DNA of 18,445 nt from an uncultured Saprospiraceae bacterium (GCA_937959095.1 CALGLY010000153.1:1-18445), one strand, 5' to 3'. Shown: positions 1-8,133, counted from the stretch's first letter. Numbers and translations are program-made. The notes: generated by a model not told the origin, from the sequence alone.

Positions 1-27
1 GGTTTCGCTATCGCGCACCGCTGTCCA

Positions 28-43
28 TGGTTTTATAAAACCA
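28..43. repeat. 16-bp perfect palindrome downstream of cas6
   Basis: The sequence TGGTTTTATAAAACCA is its own reverse complement. It lies about 55 bases beyond the cas6 stop codon on the minus strand. It could be a site for a dimeric DNA-binding protein or part of a transcript end, but there is no loop and no clear T tract. No function is assigned, and bases 1-98 hold no gene I can support. Confidence 0.4.
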
Positions 44-98
44 AACTGACCTATATATTTTACAATATGGTATTTCATAATCTCCAATTTTTTAAGTT

Positions 99-764
99 TT
101 ACACCAACGCCCCAAATCCAATCCCCGTAGAATTTCCAACACCAACTTCCCAAGCGAACTGCACCGCTCTTGCGTCACCTTCCACAATCACAGGACAAAA
201 AGTCGCTTTGATATTCATATCCCGATACTGCACCAATTTGGAGCGCGGATTTCGATAGTCAGGATCGAAGCGAACACGGACATCCGTAGGTAAGGACAGA
301 CGGGCTAATTTAGATTGCAAGGTTTCCGTTAGTAAGTCACTCGATTCGGGATCTTGTGGGTAATAATAGCGTTGGTGTTTGCTATCTTCCTGATTTCGCT
401 TTATCAGAATCGGGCTTTGCGCTTTGAAGCATTGAGCTTCGCCAAAGTCGGGCGTGACCCTCATCGTAACTTCGCTTACTTTCATGCCCCAAGCAATATC
501 TTGATATTTGAAGATGCCACTCACCGCTTTGGTATGGAGAGCTTCCAATGGGGAACTGATGAAGAAACGTGCGCCATGTCGGAAATCGAAGCCGCGTTTA
601 TCGCGTCGCATTTTGCCACCGCCTAGCCACGATAAGGAATAGAGACTGATGTCGTCGTGCAGCTCATTTTCGCCTAGCCATTTATGAAATGCCCCAACGA
701 GCTTTTGCTGATAATTGAAGGGAACGATTTCCTGGTTCGGTGTGAGGTGTAGGTAAACACGCAT
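99..764 (-). CDS. cas6: CRISPR-associated endoribonuclease Cas6
   Basis: Cas6 cuts long CRISPR transcripts inside each repeat to release crRNAs for type I or type III effector complexes. The 221-residue protein has the family's usual size. It begins with the first beta strand of a ferredoxin-like fold (MRVYLHLTPN) and ends with the Gly-rich loop typical of Cas6 (GVGNSTGIGFGALV). His27 in the segment GAFHKWLG and nearby His36 are candidates for the general-acid histidine found in many Cas6 proteins; this is judged by position only. No other cas gene and no repeat array is visible, so this is either the edge of a locus extending left or a solitary processing enzyme. The ATG at 764 is the natural start. 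A near-consensus -7 box lies about 50 bases upstream. Confidence 0.88.
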   Translation of the reverse strand: MRVYLHLTPNQEIVPFNYQQKLVGAFHKWLGENELHDDISLYSLSWLGGGKMRRDKRGFDFRHGARFFISSPLEALHTKAVSGIFKYQDIAWGMKVSEVTMRVTPDFGEAQCFKAQSPILIKRNQEDSKHQRYYYPQDPESSDLLTETLQSKLARLSLPTDVRVRFDPDYRNPRSKLVQYRDMNIKATFCPVIVEGDARAVQFAWEVGVGNSTGIGFGALV

Positions 765-811
765 AGTTTTTATGTTTTTGATTATGTGATTTTTTATGTT
801 TTTCTTCGATG

Positions 812-819
812 CAAAGATG
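812..819 (-). promoter_or_regulatory. candidate -7 box for cas6
   Basis: On the minus strand this reads CATCTTTG, 7 of 8 positions of the Bacteroidota TAnnTTTG element. A TTG (837-839, minus strand) lies 17 bases upstream and could serve as the -33 element. It would give a leader of about 40 nt before the cas6 ATG. The call rests on the motif alone. Confidence 0.35.
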
Positions 820-826
820 CACTCTT

Positions 827-851
827 AGGTAGGTCACAATATGACCCACCT
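827..851. repeat. inverted repeat, operator- or terminator-like, upstream of cas6
   Basis: Two 10-base arms (AGGTAGGTCA and TGACCCACCT, one mismatch) surround five bases (CAATA). The palindrome lies directly after the stop codon of the WYL gene and covers the presumed -33 region of cas6. It could be the end of the WYL transcript, but on the minus strand no T tract follows. The T run at 854-860 lies on the wrong side. An operator for the adjacent WYL regulator is the alternative I favour, as inference. Confidence 0.45.
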
Positions 852-858
852 TATTTTT

Positions 859-1785
859 TTATTCCATTCGGTCAATAAAATTCTGCATAACCGTTCGCAA
901 ATGTTCCTGTAATTCAATAGGATATACAATTTCTACCTTATCCGAATTAGCAAGAATAAAATTGGTGAGTCCGTAGAGTTTTCTATTGATTTCTGCCTCG
1001 AAATCCCAAATTCCCTCTTGTGAGGCAGGTCGTATTTTGCCCCGTGCCATTGGATAGTGTTCAACTAGATAGTTGTAGGCTTGGCTTTTCAACTTGAGAT
1101 GAACGGAAACCTGGTCGTCATTCGCGATACGAAATATATCCGTTTTCTTAGGTTTATGCAATGGCTCGAATTGCCAGGGCGTATCCGTCAACATCGCACG
1201 GTCGAAACGCGCAATTCGGAAATGTTGTAATTTATCTGCTTTGGGCGTATCGGGTTCATAGCATTGAATGGTATTGAGACTGACATCAATATCAAATACC
1301 TCCACTGTCCGATTACGCATTGCACTCGTATTACTACGATAATTGACCAATATGGCTTGTGTTTTTTGCTGCTTGGCTGCTTTGAGGGTATCTATTTTAT
1401 CCAATTCGGATTGACTCAAAATGCTTAATCCTAGCTTTTTGAAATCATAAAGGGATTCCAGTTTCTGAATGATATAGTTCACCTTTTTAGTAGAAGTACC
1501 TGTATCATGCAAGGCGCGACTTATTCTGCCTTTGTCTTCATCGCTCAAGGGCTGAAGATATTTCAATTCACTAAAACTCTTACCAGGGTTGATGGTGTAG
1601 CGATAAGGCTGTCGTTTTTCTTGAATAATTTCAATGCCTGCTGCACGAAGGCTTTGTATGTCCCTTTTAATCGTAGACTCGGAGGTTTCGTAGAAATCTA
1701 TTAGCTGTTGCTTATTGAACGTATTGGGATTGTAGAGTATTCGTAGTAATAACCTGATGATTCTTTCTTGTGCTTGTGGTTTCAT
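859..1785 (-). CDS. HTH and WYL-domain transcriptional regulator
   Basis: This 308-residue protein has an N-terminal winged helix-turn-helix of the DeoR/HTH_11 type (residues about 1-60, with TSESTIKRDIQSLRAAGIEI as the recognition region). A WYL domain follows in the C-terminal half (around YRSNTSAMRNRTVEVFDIDV and FRIARFDRA). WYL regulators bind palindromic operators and often control defence loci, sensing nucleic acid or nucleotide ligands. An open frame continues upstream to 2001, but the ATG at 1785 starts exactly where the HTH homology begins; the longer version adds 72 Cys-rich residues unlike the family and would run into the jetA promoter. The gene sits between cas6 (same strand, 94-bp gap) and divergent jetA, so it could regulate either or both. 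Confidence 0.85.
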   Translation of the reverse strand: MKPQAQERIIRLLLRILYNPNTFNKQQLIDFYETSESTIKRDIQSLRAAGIEIIQEKRQPYRYTINPGKSFSELKYLQPLSDEDKGRISRALHDTGTSTKKVNYIIQKLESLYDFKKLGLSILSQSELDKIDTLKAAKQQKTQAILVNYRSNTSAMRNRTVEVFDIDVSLNTIQCYEPDTPKADKLQHFRIARFDRAMLTDTPWQFEPLHKPKKTDIFRIANDDQVSVHLKLKSQAYNYLVEHYPMARGKIRPASQEGIWDFEAEINRKLYGLTNFILANSDKVEIVYPIELQEHLRTVMQNFIDRME

Positions 1786-1795
1786 TGTGCAATTT

Positions 1796-1827
1796 GTTTT
1801 GGTATATATTCTAATATACTGTTTTGG
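1796..1827. promoter_or_regulatory. candidate operator in the WYL/jetA divergent region
   Basis: A 6-bp-arm palindrome (GTATAT, six-base spacer, ATATAC; 1802-1819) is bracketed by a direct repeat GTTTTGG at 1796-1802 and 1821-1827. It lies 10-40 bases upstream of the WYL start codon, where an autoregulatory site would be expected. No known operator matches, and the assignment is positional inference. Confidence 0.35.
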
Positions 1828-1986
1828 AAGCAGAATGTTACAAATTCTAATTGTATGCTTTATTATAGAAGATAGGGTAGGGGGAGGCACTAGTGGTTCT
1901 CGAATTTTTGAATTGGAAGAAGTGCATAAATCATTTTTCAGACACATTTCACAAGACATATATTTTTCGCACTTGAAAACAAAGCC

Positions 1987-1994
1987 TATATTTG
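1987..1994 (+). promoter_or_regulatory. -7 promoter box for jetA
   Basis: TATATTTG matches the Bacteroidota -7 element TAnnTTTG exactly. A T-rich stretch about 20 bases upstream (1963-1967) sits where a weak -33 element would be. The box ends 18 bases before the jetA ATG, giving a very short leader. It also contains the TTG that would otherwise be read as an earlier start at 1992, which argues against that start. Confidence 0.55.
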
Positions 1995-2012
1995 CCACCA
2001 AAAGAACGCACT

Positions 2013-3488
2013 ATGAATTATGAAACGCTAAAAAGCACCCTTAGCATTTCTCCTACTATACGCCTGCTCCGTGCCAAAAATGCCCCCTTGATTTTGAGCT
2101 TTTTATTTCGAGAATTTAAGGAGCGCAACCAAATCGTAATTGCTCAATACGAATTAGTCAACCACCTAAGCGATTATCTGGAATATCTGAACGATGCAGA
2201 ATTGCAAGAGTCCGAAACCGACTTGCTGCGGACTGCCGAAAAAATGATTCAATATTGGAGCGATGAAGACCACCGCTATTTGCGTCGCTACCCAAATGAG
2301 GCGGGAGAACCCATGATAGAAATCACCTCCCACACCGAAAAAGCGTTTCAATGGATGGAGATGTTACAAAATCGGGAGTTTGTGGGGACAGAATCTCGCT
2401 TTTTAAACATCAGTCAGCAACTCCAAGAAATTATCCAAAACACTTCCGAAGATCCGCGCCAGAAGATAGACGAATTGGAGCAGCAACGCAAAGCCCTCAC
2501 TGCCGAAATCCGAAAAATAAAAAAAACAGGGAAAGTCTTCACCTATAATGATACGCAAATCAAGGAACGTTTTTTCAATCTCACCCGCACCGCCCGCGAG
2601 TTGGTTTCCGATTTTAAAGAAGTAGAACAGAATTTTAAGGACATCAGTGTAAATATTTACAAAAAGCAAACGAAACAAGATATTGATAGAGGGCAAATCG
2701 TAGGCTATACCCTCGACTCGACGGATGAACTGAAAAGCTCGGATCAAGGACGGAGTTTCTACGCTTTTTGGCAGTTTTTGATTGCAGATAATCGCCAAGA
2801 CGAACTACGGCAGATGATAGAGCAGGTACATGAAGTCTTGGATGATCGGGGCATTGAAAGCAATGATAACTTTTTAAGAAAAATTAAATTCTACCTACAA
2901 AACGCAGGGCAAAAAGTACTAGATAGCAATCACCTCATAGCAGAAAAACTTAGTCGCATTCTGGCAGAACAAGATCTGGCAGAACGCCGCCGCACTCGCG
3001 AGCTTATCAATGATATCAAGAATGCCGCTGTGCAGAAGGTCGGCAAATTGCAAGGAAAACGCGCTTTTATTCAAATAGAAGGCACGCCCGATGTTCGTAT
3101 GCCTTTGGATAGACCACTTGGACAAAAGCCACAAGTAGCTACCTTCGATGTGCAGCCAGAAGCCATCACCGATACGATGCGCGAGCGTCTGGATTTGAGT
3201 ACCTTGTTCAATCAATTTGAACTAGATAAAAAACACCTAGAGGACAATATCGCCGCGCTGCTAAAGACTCGCGAGGAGGTGCGTTTAGAGGAAGTAGTAG
3301 CAAGCTATCCCATCCAAAAAGGTTTGGCAGAGGTAGTGGCTTATCTTTCCATTGCGTCTTCAAGGCGGCAACATAGCATCAATAGAGGTTTGAAAATCCC
3401 ATTGAATTGGGAGGAAGAACACGCAAAGAAAAAAGTACTCATTCCTGAAGTGATTTATCGCCCACTAGTGGAGGCACAAAATCAATAG
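2013..3488 (+). CDS. jetA: Wadjet system protein JetA (DUF3375, MukF-like kleisin)
   Basis: JetA is the kleisin-type subunit of Wadjet, an anti-plasmid SMC-family complex; it bridges the JetC ATPase heads and binds JetB. The 491-residue product opens with the typical DUF3375 N-terminus (LSISPTIRLLRAKNAPLILSF) followed by helical winged-helix material. Residues about 120-230 are charged, coiled-coil-like helix, and further helical segments run to the C-terminus. The ATG at 2013 is chosen because the upstream in-frame TTG at 1992 lies inside the -7 promoter box. The gene is the first of four co-directional jet genes in the canonical order A-B-C-D, and jetB follows after an unusually long 163-bp gap filled by a palindromic element. 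The family assignment is strong because all four partners are present. Confidence 0.92.
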   Translation: MNYETLKSTLSISPTIRLLRAKNAPLILSFLFREFKERNQIVIAQYELVNHLSDYLEYLNDAELQESETDLLRTAEKMIQYWSDEDHRYLRRYPNEAGEPMIEITSHTEKAFQWMEMLQNREFVGTESRFLNISQQLQEIIQNTSEDPRQKIDELEQQRKALTAEIRKIKKTGKVFTYNDTQIKERFFNLTRTARELVSDFKEVEQNFKDISVNIYKKQTKQDIDRGQIVGYTLDSTDELKSSDQGRSFYAFWQFLIADNRQDELRQMIEQVHEVLDDRGIESNDNFLRKIKFYLQNAGQKVLDSNHLIAEKLSRILAEQDLAERRRTRELINDIKNAAVQKVGKLQGKRAFIQIEGTPDVRMPLDRPLGQKPQVATFDVQPEAITDTMRERLDLSTLFNQFELDKKHLEDNIAALLKTREEVRLEEVVASYPIQKGLAEVVAYLSIASSRRQHSINRGLKIPLNWEEEHAKKKVLIPEVIYRPLVEAQNQ

Positions 3489-3508
3489 CTTGAATGTTGA
3501 ATGAATCA

Positions 3509-3641
3509 TAAATAGCGCAAGTTGCGGAGTGATTTTGTATTAGGTATAAAGTACAAAGTATTAGGTAAAATTCTTACCCTTTTCTAAAATGCCTTGTACT
3601 TAATACCTGATACCTGATACAAACGCAAGTTGCGTTAAATA
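3509..3641. repeat. imperfect palindromic element between jetA and jetB
   Basis: The motif CGCAAGTTGCG occurs at 3516-3526 and 3624-3634. Inside it, the left arm at 3534-3558 (starting TTTGTATTAGGTA) pairs with the right arm at 3593-3623 (ending TACCTGATACAAA). The right arm holds one extra 7-base TACCTGA unit. The element is directly flanked by TAAATA at 3509-3514 and 3636-3641, which may be a target duplication. It would fold into a long hairpin in jet mRNA. It resembles a MITE or REP-like insertion. Nothing coding is seen in the gap. Confidence 0.65.
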
Positions 3642-3651
3642 CTAACAAGAT

Positions 3652-4239
3652 ATGCAGTTGGAGGATACGAGCAAAGTTCCCATTTACGCGCCACTCATCG
3701 TGCGCCTATTGCAAGGGGTACTTTATGAAGAAGATCGGAAAACCTGGGAAAAGCTCCTTAGTTTTCAGCATCAAATCCGCAATTATTTTGCCATGATTGC
3801 AATAGAATTGCACCTGAACGAGCAGGAGGGTTTTGCTTTTCTTTCGCAGCCCGATGAATTTGACGGACATCCCTCACCCGTGCCGCGTTTGGTGCGACGA
3901 ATGCCTTTGAGCTATGAAGTAAGCTTACTCTTAGTACTGCTCCGCGAAGCCCTAGAGGAATTTGATATGCAAAATACGGATAGTCGACTTCTATTCGTAA
4001 CGGATGAAAGCTTGAAGGAACGCATCGAAGTCTTTTTTGAAGATAAAAATGACCGCGTTAAACTCCTCGATCGCTTTGATAGTTACATCAATTCGGCGAT
4101 GAATCTTGGTTTTCTGCGCGAAGTAGAAGTGCGTTCCCACACGAATGAAAATCGCACCTTTGAAGTGCGGCGCATTGTGAAAGCGAAGGTTACGAATGAA
4201 AAATTAGAAGAAATTCGCGCTTTGATAAAAGGAGTGTAA
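3652..4239 (+). CDS. jetB: Wadjet system protein JetB (DUF4194, MukE-like)
   Basis: JetB is the small winged-helix KITE-type subunit that associates with the JetA kleisin in Wadjet. The 195-residue protein has the length expected for DUF4194. It is rich in alternating helices and ends with a winged-helix-like part (SYINSAMNLGFLREVEV followed by FEVRRIVKAKV). The segment LVRRMPLSYEVSLLLVLLRE is the kind of hydrophobic core helix seen in this family. ATG at 3652 is the only sensible start. Its position between jetA and jetC supports the assignment more than any single motif. The stop codon lies inside a 7-base direct repeat that flanks the next palindromic element. Confidence 0.88.
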   Translation: MQLEDTSKVPIYAPLIVRLLQGVLYEEDRKTWEKLLSFQHQIRNYFAMIAIELHLNEQEGFAFLSQPDEFDGHPSPVPRLVRRMPLSYEVSLLLVLLREALEEFDMQNTDSRLLFVTDESLKERIEVFFEDKNDRVKLLDRFDSYINSAMNLGFLREVEVRSHTNENRTFEVRRIVKAKVTNEKLEEIRALIKGV

Positions 4240-4362
4240 GTATAATGTCTTCGACAAATTGAAAATTGAAAATGGATAATTAAAAATTAAGGAACAATAC
4301 CTTTTGTAAAGTCCAAATTAAAAACAGTTCACCTATTTCAATTTGACGAAGACATTGTAAGT
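4235..4362. repeat. palindromic MITE-like element between jetB and jetC
   Basis: Arms of 21 bases at 4244-4264 (starting AATGTCTTCG) and 4336-4356 (ending CGAAGACATT) pair with one mismatch. TGTAAGT occurs as a direct repeat on both outer sides, at 4235-4241 and 4356-4362. The left copy overlaps the jetB stop codon. Removing the element and one repeat copy would leave jetB intact and bring jetC much closer. The interior is AT-rich and non-coding. The arms are unrelated to those of the other two jet gaps. Confidence 0.65.
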
Positions 4363-4433
4363 GGTCAGGGAAAAAGAGCGTTCAAGAAGTTGTTAGATTG
4401 TTTTTGTCTGACTGCTTAAAGGTTAAAAAAAAT

Positions 4434-7400
4434 ATGAGCAAAACACAGATAGGCGGATTTCGTCTGGAATATGTAGAGATTTATAATTGGGGTACTTTCG
4501 ACCAGCATACTTGGCGACTCGGTGCAGGCTGTGAAAACTCCTTACTCACAGGCGCGAACGGTTCAGGAAAAACGACTCTTGTAGATGCCATTATCACCCT
4601 GCTTGTGCCGCCCAATAAGCGATTCTACAACCAATCGTCGGGCGCAGAAAGCAAGCGCGAGCGCGATGAAAAAAGCTATACGCTAGGGGCGTATTCCACG
4701 AAACAAAGCGAAAGTGGACTCTCTGCCAACACCAAATATTTACGCCAAAAAGAACATGCTTATTCCATTCTGATAGGGGCTTTTTATAATGAGTTCAGCA
4801 AAGAATACATTACGCTGGCACAAGTGCGATGGTTTGCGAATAATACCCTCAAACGCGCCTATTTTGTGGCACAAGAAGCCCTTGATGTAGCAACGCATTT
4901 CAGCCCAATGGATGCTTCGGGCGCATGGAAACGCCGCTTAAAAAAGACCACTAGCGTAGAAGAATTTGATAGCTTTACGAAATACACACAGCGATTTACT
5001 AAACGCTTCGGACTGAAATCGGATAAGGCACTTTCCTTATTTGCACAGACGGTAGGGATCAAAGTGTTGGGCAATTTGAACGATTTTATTCGCACGAATA
5101 TGCTCGAAGAAGTGAATACCGATGAGGCTTTTGTGAAATTGCGCGGGCATTACGATAATTTGCTACAATCCTATCAAGCAATAGAACGAGCGCGGCAGCA
5201 AGTCGTACTTTTAGCTCCCATCATGGAACATAGCGAAAGCTATAAAACCACCAAAAAAGAACTCGATGCACTCATCAATCAGGAGGAAGCCGTGTTGCCT
5301 TTTTTCGCACATCAGAAAGCAAAATTATATGGCGAAGCGATACATAGCTTAGGAGTAGATTTGAAACGAAAAAGCGACCAAATCGAGCAAATTCGCCTAC
5401 AGCTTAAAGATTTCAATGAACAAGAAACACAACTCCAAGTCACTATTCGCACCGATAAGGTGAGCGAGCAGTTGAGCCAACTCGCACAGCAAATTGACTA
5501 TGCGGAACGGGAACGCAACACCCGAAAAATGCGCGAAGAACGCTACAATCGTACAGCGAAAGTCCTCGAACTAAAAGAAAGCCCGACAGAAAAACAGTTT
5601 TATAAAACCTTAGAAAGTTGTGCAGAAAAGCTGACACAAATAGGGGTTTCTATTGAGGAGATGCAGCAAGAACGACTACAGTTTTCGATGCAGCAACGCG
5701 AACTAGAGGGAGAACAAAAGGAGCAACAACAATTACTTAGTTCTTTGCTAAAACGGAAAAATAGCGTGCCGCTAGAGCAAGTTCGGATACGGATACAGTT
5801 GGCAGAAAAACTCGGTATTTCGGAAAAGAATTTGCCTTTTGCTGCCGAATTGATCCGCATCAAAGAAGCTGAAAAAGCCGATTGGCAAAATAGTATAGAG
5901 CAATTGCTGCGCCCCTTAGCTACTACTATCTTGCTACGCGACGAATACTATACGAAAGCTATTGAATTTCTACACCGCATGAAATTAAATGGCAAAATAA
6001 AGCTGCTTCATGTGAAGGAGGAATTGCTTGATGCCAATGTGCCGGACAAGAAAAGTATCTTGCACAAAATAGAAGTTCGCCAAAACCAAGACCTCACAGA
6101 TTGGCTAAAAAACTATCTTAATCAACATTATGCACACATGTCGCTCGAAGGCTTCAGCACAATACATCGCTACGCGCATGGAATAAATAGCAAGGGCTTA
6201 ATAAAGTCAGAAAACACGTATGAGCGCGACGGTGATACCAAGCGCTGGAGTAACGGAAACTATGTGTTAGGCTGGGATAATCAGGCGACCATTTTGCTTG
6301 TGCAACGTAAATTGAAAGGAATAGAAGCAGAATTAGAAAGCATTGAGAAGAGTATCCAAAACAGGAAGCGAACAGAGCGAAATTTGCTACAACAGCGCGA
6401 TAGCTATACGCGTTTGCAAGAGTTTGAAGAGTACAGTGAAATCGCTTGGAAGGTAAGCGACAAAACGATTAAACGCCTACAAGCAGAGCGCGAGGAACTG
6501 CTGAAAAGTTCTGACCACTTAAAGGTTTTACAACGCCAACTGGAAGACGTGCAAGCGAAAATCGTAGACGCATCGACGAGCCGCGACCGCTATATTGAAC
6601 AACGTGGGACTTTGCAGAATCGGTTGGATAATTATAGCAATTCTAAAATTGAGACTGATAAAATTGTAGCGCAATATCAAGGGGTTTCTTATCGCAAATA
6701 TGTGGAGACCTTTAAGGAAATGATTGCGCCCGAAGAAATCCGAGTACACACAGCAAATGCTATCGAAACGCGCTTGCGACGCAGCGTGAGTAAAGATAGA
6801 GAGAGCAAAAGCCGCGCATTGGATAAAGTAGAAAATCGGCTTAACTTGGCGATGCAGCGATTCATTCAGCCAAGTCCTGAAATTCTAGAACAGCATCCCA
6901 ATTGGACCGCCGAGACCTTGGATCTCCGCCCCGAAATGAGCTATTTGAAAGAGTACCAACGCATCTACAAACGGGTGCAGGAGGAAGAATTGCCTAAATA
7001 TCAATCGCGTTTCAAGGAATGGCTGAATGAACGCTTAATTTATGATATTGCCAATTTCAAAGGAGCATTGGACAACCAAGAAACAATAATCAAAGATAGC
7101 ATCGAAACGATTAATAAGTCCTTGCGGAGTATTCGATTTAATGCCAATCCGGACACCTATATTCAGCTTGACATTCACATTACGCGCGACCAATCTGTAC
7201 GAGATTTTAAACAAATGTTGCGCGAAGCGATGCCCGATGTCGGCAAACTTGCCTCAGGTGACGAGAAGGAATTGGAAGCTGCTTTTAAGCGCATCAAACT
7301 CATTATAGAGGAACTATCTAACAATGAAAATTGGCGACGCAAAGTAACCGATGTCCGCAATTGGTTGGAATTTGCAGCCATAGAACGCTTCTTAGCCGAT

Positions 7401-7772
7401 GACCAAGAGCGACAATATTACCAAGATAGTCGCAGTCTTTCGGGCGGTGAAAAGGCGAAATTAGCCTACACTATTTTAGCTTCTGCAATTGCTTATCAGT
7501 TTGGTATTCGGAGTGAAAATAATAAGCGGCGATCGTTTCGTTTTGCAGTAGTAGATGAAGCTTTCAGCAAGGTTGATCCTGCCAATGCGATCTATGCGAT
7601 GGAGTTATTCAAGCAATTGGATTTGCAATTGATGGTGGTCACGCCTTTGGATAAGATCAACCTAGCAGAACCCTATATCCAGACGGTGCATTATGTACAG
7701 AATCGAGAAAAGCGCAATTCAGAAGTCTTTGATGTGCCAATGGAAGTGTATTTTGCAGAGAAAAATTCCTAG
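4434..7772 (+). CDS. jetC: Wadjet system ATPase JetC (SMC/MukB-like)
   Basis: JetC is the SMC-type motor of Wadjet, whose dimer is thought to extrude DNA loops and detect small circles. The 1112-residue protein (numbered from 4434) has Walker A GANGSGKT at residues 40-47. Long coiled-coil arms occupy about residues 220-440 and 620-900, with a hinge-like middle. The ABC signature SGGEK is at 1003-1007. Walker B is FAVVDEAF, with Asp1041 and Glu1042. A later VVTPLDK segment corresponds to the switch region. I chose ATG 4434 over an upstream TTG at 4398 because the first strand (FRLEYVEIYNWGTF) follows it directly. No inactivating change is visible, so the ATPase looks functional. SbcC, RecN and chromosomal MukB are alternatives excluded by the neighbours. 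Confidence 0.93.
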   Translation: MSKTQIGGFRLEYVEIYNWGTFDQHTWRLGAGCENSLLTGANGSGKTTLVDAIITLLVPPNKRFYNQSSGAESKRERDEKSYTLGAYSTKQSESGLSANTKYLRQKEHAYSILIGAFYNEFSKEYITLAQVRWFANNTLKRAYFVAQEALDVATHFSPMDASGAWKRRLKKTTSVEEFDSFTKYTQRFTKRFGLKSDKALSLFAQTVGIKVLGNLNDFIRTNMLEEVNTDEAFVKLRGHYDNLLQSYQAIERARQQVVLLAPIMEHSESYKTTKKELDALINQEEAVLPFFAHQKAKLYGEAIHSLGVDLKRKSDQIEQIRLQLKDFNEQETQLQVTIRTDKVSEQLSQLAQQIDYAERERNTRKMREERYNRTAKVLELKESPTEKQFYKTLESCAEKLTQIGVSIEEMQQERLQFSMQQRELEGEQKEQQQLLSSLLKRKNSVPLEQVRIRIQLAEKLGISEKNLPFAAELIRIKEAEKADWQNSIEQLLRPLATTILLRDEYYTKAIEFLHRMKLNGKIKLLHVKEELLDANVPDKKSILHKIEVRQNQDLTDWLKNYLNQHYAHMSLEGFSTIHRYAHGINSKGLIKSENTYERDGDTKRWSNGNYVLGWDNQATILLVQRKLKGIEAELESIEKSIQNRKRTERNLLQQRDSYTRLQEFEEYSEIAWKVSDKTIKRLQAEREELLKSSDHLKVLQRQLEDVQAKIVDASTSRDRYIEQRGTLQNRLDNYSNSKIETDKIVAQYQGVSYRKYVETFKEMIAPEEIRVHTANAIETRLRRSVSKDRESKSRALDKVENRLNLAMQRFIQPSPEILEQHPNWTAETLDLRPEMSYLKEYQRIYKRVQEEELPKYQSRFKEWLNERLIYDIANFKGALDNQETIIKDSIETINKSLRSIRFNANPDTYIQLDIHITRDQSVRDFKQMLREAMPDVGKLASGDEKELEAAFKRIKLIIEELSNNENWRRKVTDVRNWLEFAAIERFLADDQERQYYQDSRSLSGGEKAKLAYTILASAIAYQFGIRSENNKRRSFRFAVVDEAFSKVDPANAIYAMELFKQLDLQLMVVTPLDKINLAEPYIQTVHYVQNREKRNSEVFDVPMEVYFAEKNS

Positions 7773-7784
7773 GAGTAGTTTAGG

Positions 7785-8082
7785 AAGAATTGAACCATAT
7801 AAGGCATATAAGGACATATAAAACGCGACAAAGTGTTACTTATATGCCAGCAATTCTCACTATGACCATCAATTGCCCCGTCCTTTAGGTCGGGGAATTT
7901 TGAAAAAGAAGAAAAATGGGCTTTAGCCCCAGACCGATACGCGGTTTTAGGCTAAAGCCAAGCTGGTTTTATGCTTTTATCCCCAACCTAAAGGACGGGG
8001 CAACAGACAATTAGCTCAGTTTTTAAACTCAATTTCGCATAGTGAGAATTGCTGCTTATATGCCTTATATGGTTCAATAAGA
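7785..8082. repeat. nested palindromic structure of about 290 bp between jetC and jetD
   Basis: This fills most of a 391-bp non-coding gap. Four sets of arms are nested. The outer set is a perfect 24 bp (7789-7812 with 8055-8078). The next is a perfect 17 bp (CAGCAATTCTCACTATG, 7848-7864 with 8038-8054). The third is 23 bp with one mismatch (7873-7895 with 7981-8003, containing CCCCGTCCTTTAGG). The innermost is a perfect 10 bp (GGCTTTAGCC, 7919-7928 with 7950-7959). On the right the two outer arms are contiguous, whereas on the left 35 bases intervene. AAGA directly flanks both ends (7785-7788 and 8079-8082). This looks like one palindromic insertion inside another. Confidence 0.75.
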
Positions 8083-8133
8083 AGCAGACCCGAGTAGTAA
8101 CAGAAAAAATTACTAACCTAAAATTGTATAATT

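Noticed and set aside
1..98. Possible CRISPR repeat next to cas6
   Set aside because: Only one palindrome (28-43) is present. There are no regularly spaced repeats, so an array cannot be called.
852..862. Rho-independent terminator using the T run after the 827-851 hairpin
   Set aside because: The T run would serve a plus-strand transcript, but no plus-strand gene ends here; both neighbours are on the minus strand.
1786..2001. N-terminal extension of the WYL protein (72 extra residues)
   Set aside because: The extension is Cys-rich and unlike the family, overlaps the jetA promoter, and the HTH begins directly at the ATG at 1785.
1992..2012. TTG start for jetA at 1992
   Set aside because: The TTG is part of the perfect -7 box TATATTTG, so it should lie upstream of the transcript.
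4398..4433. Earlier TTG start of jetC
   Set aside because: It adds twelve residues before the conserved first strand and lacks a supporting promoter or ribosome-binding signal.
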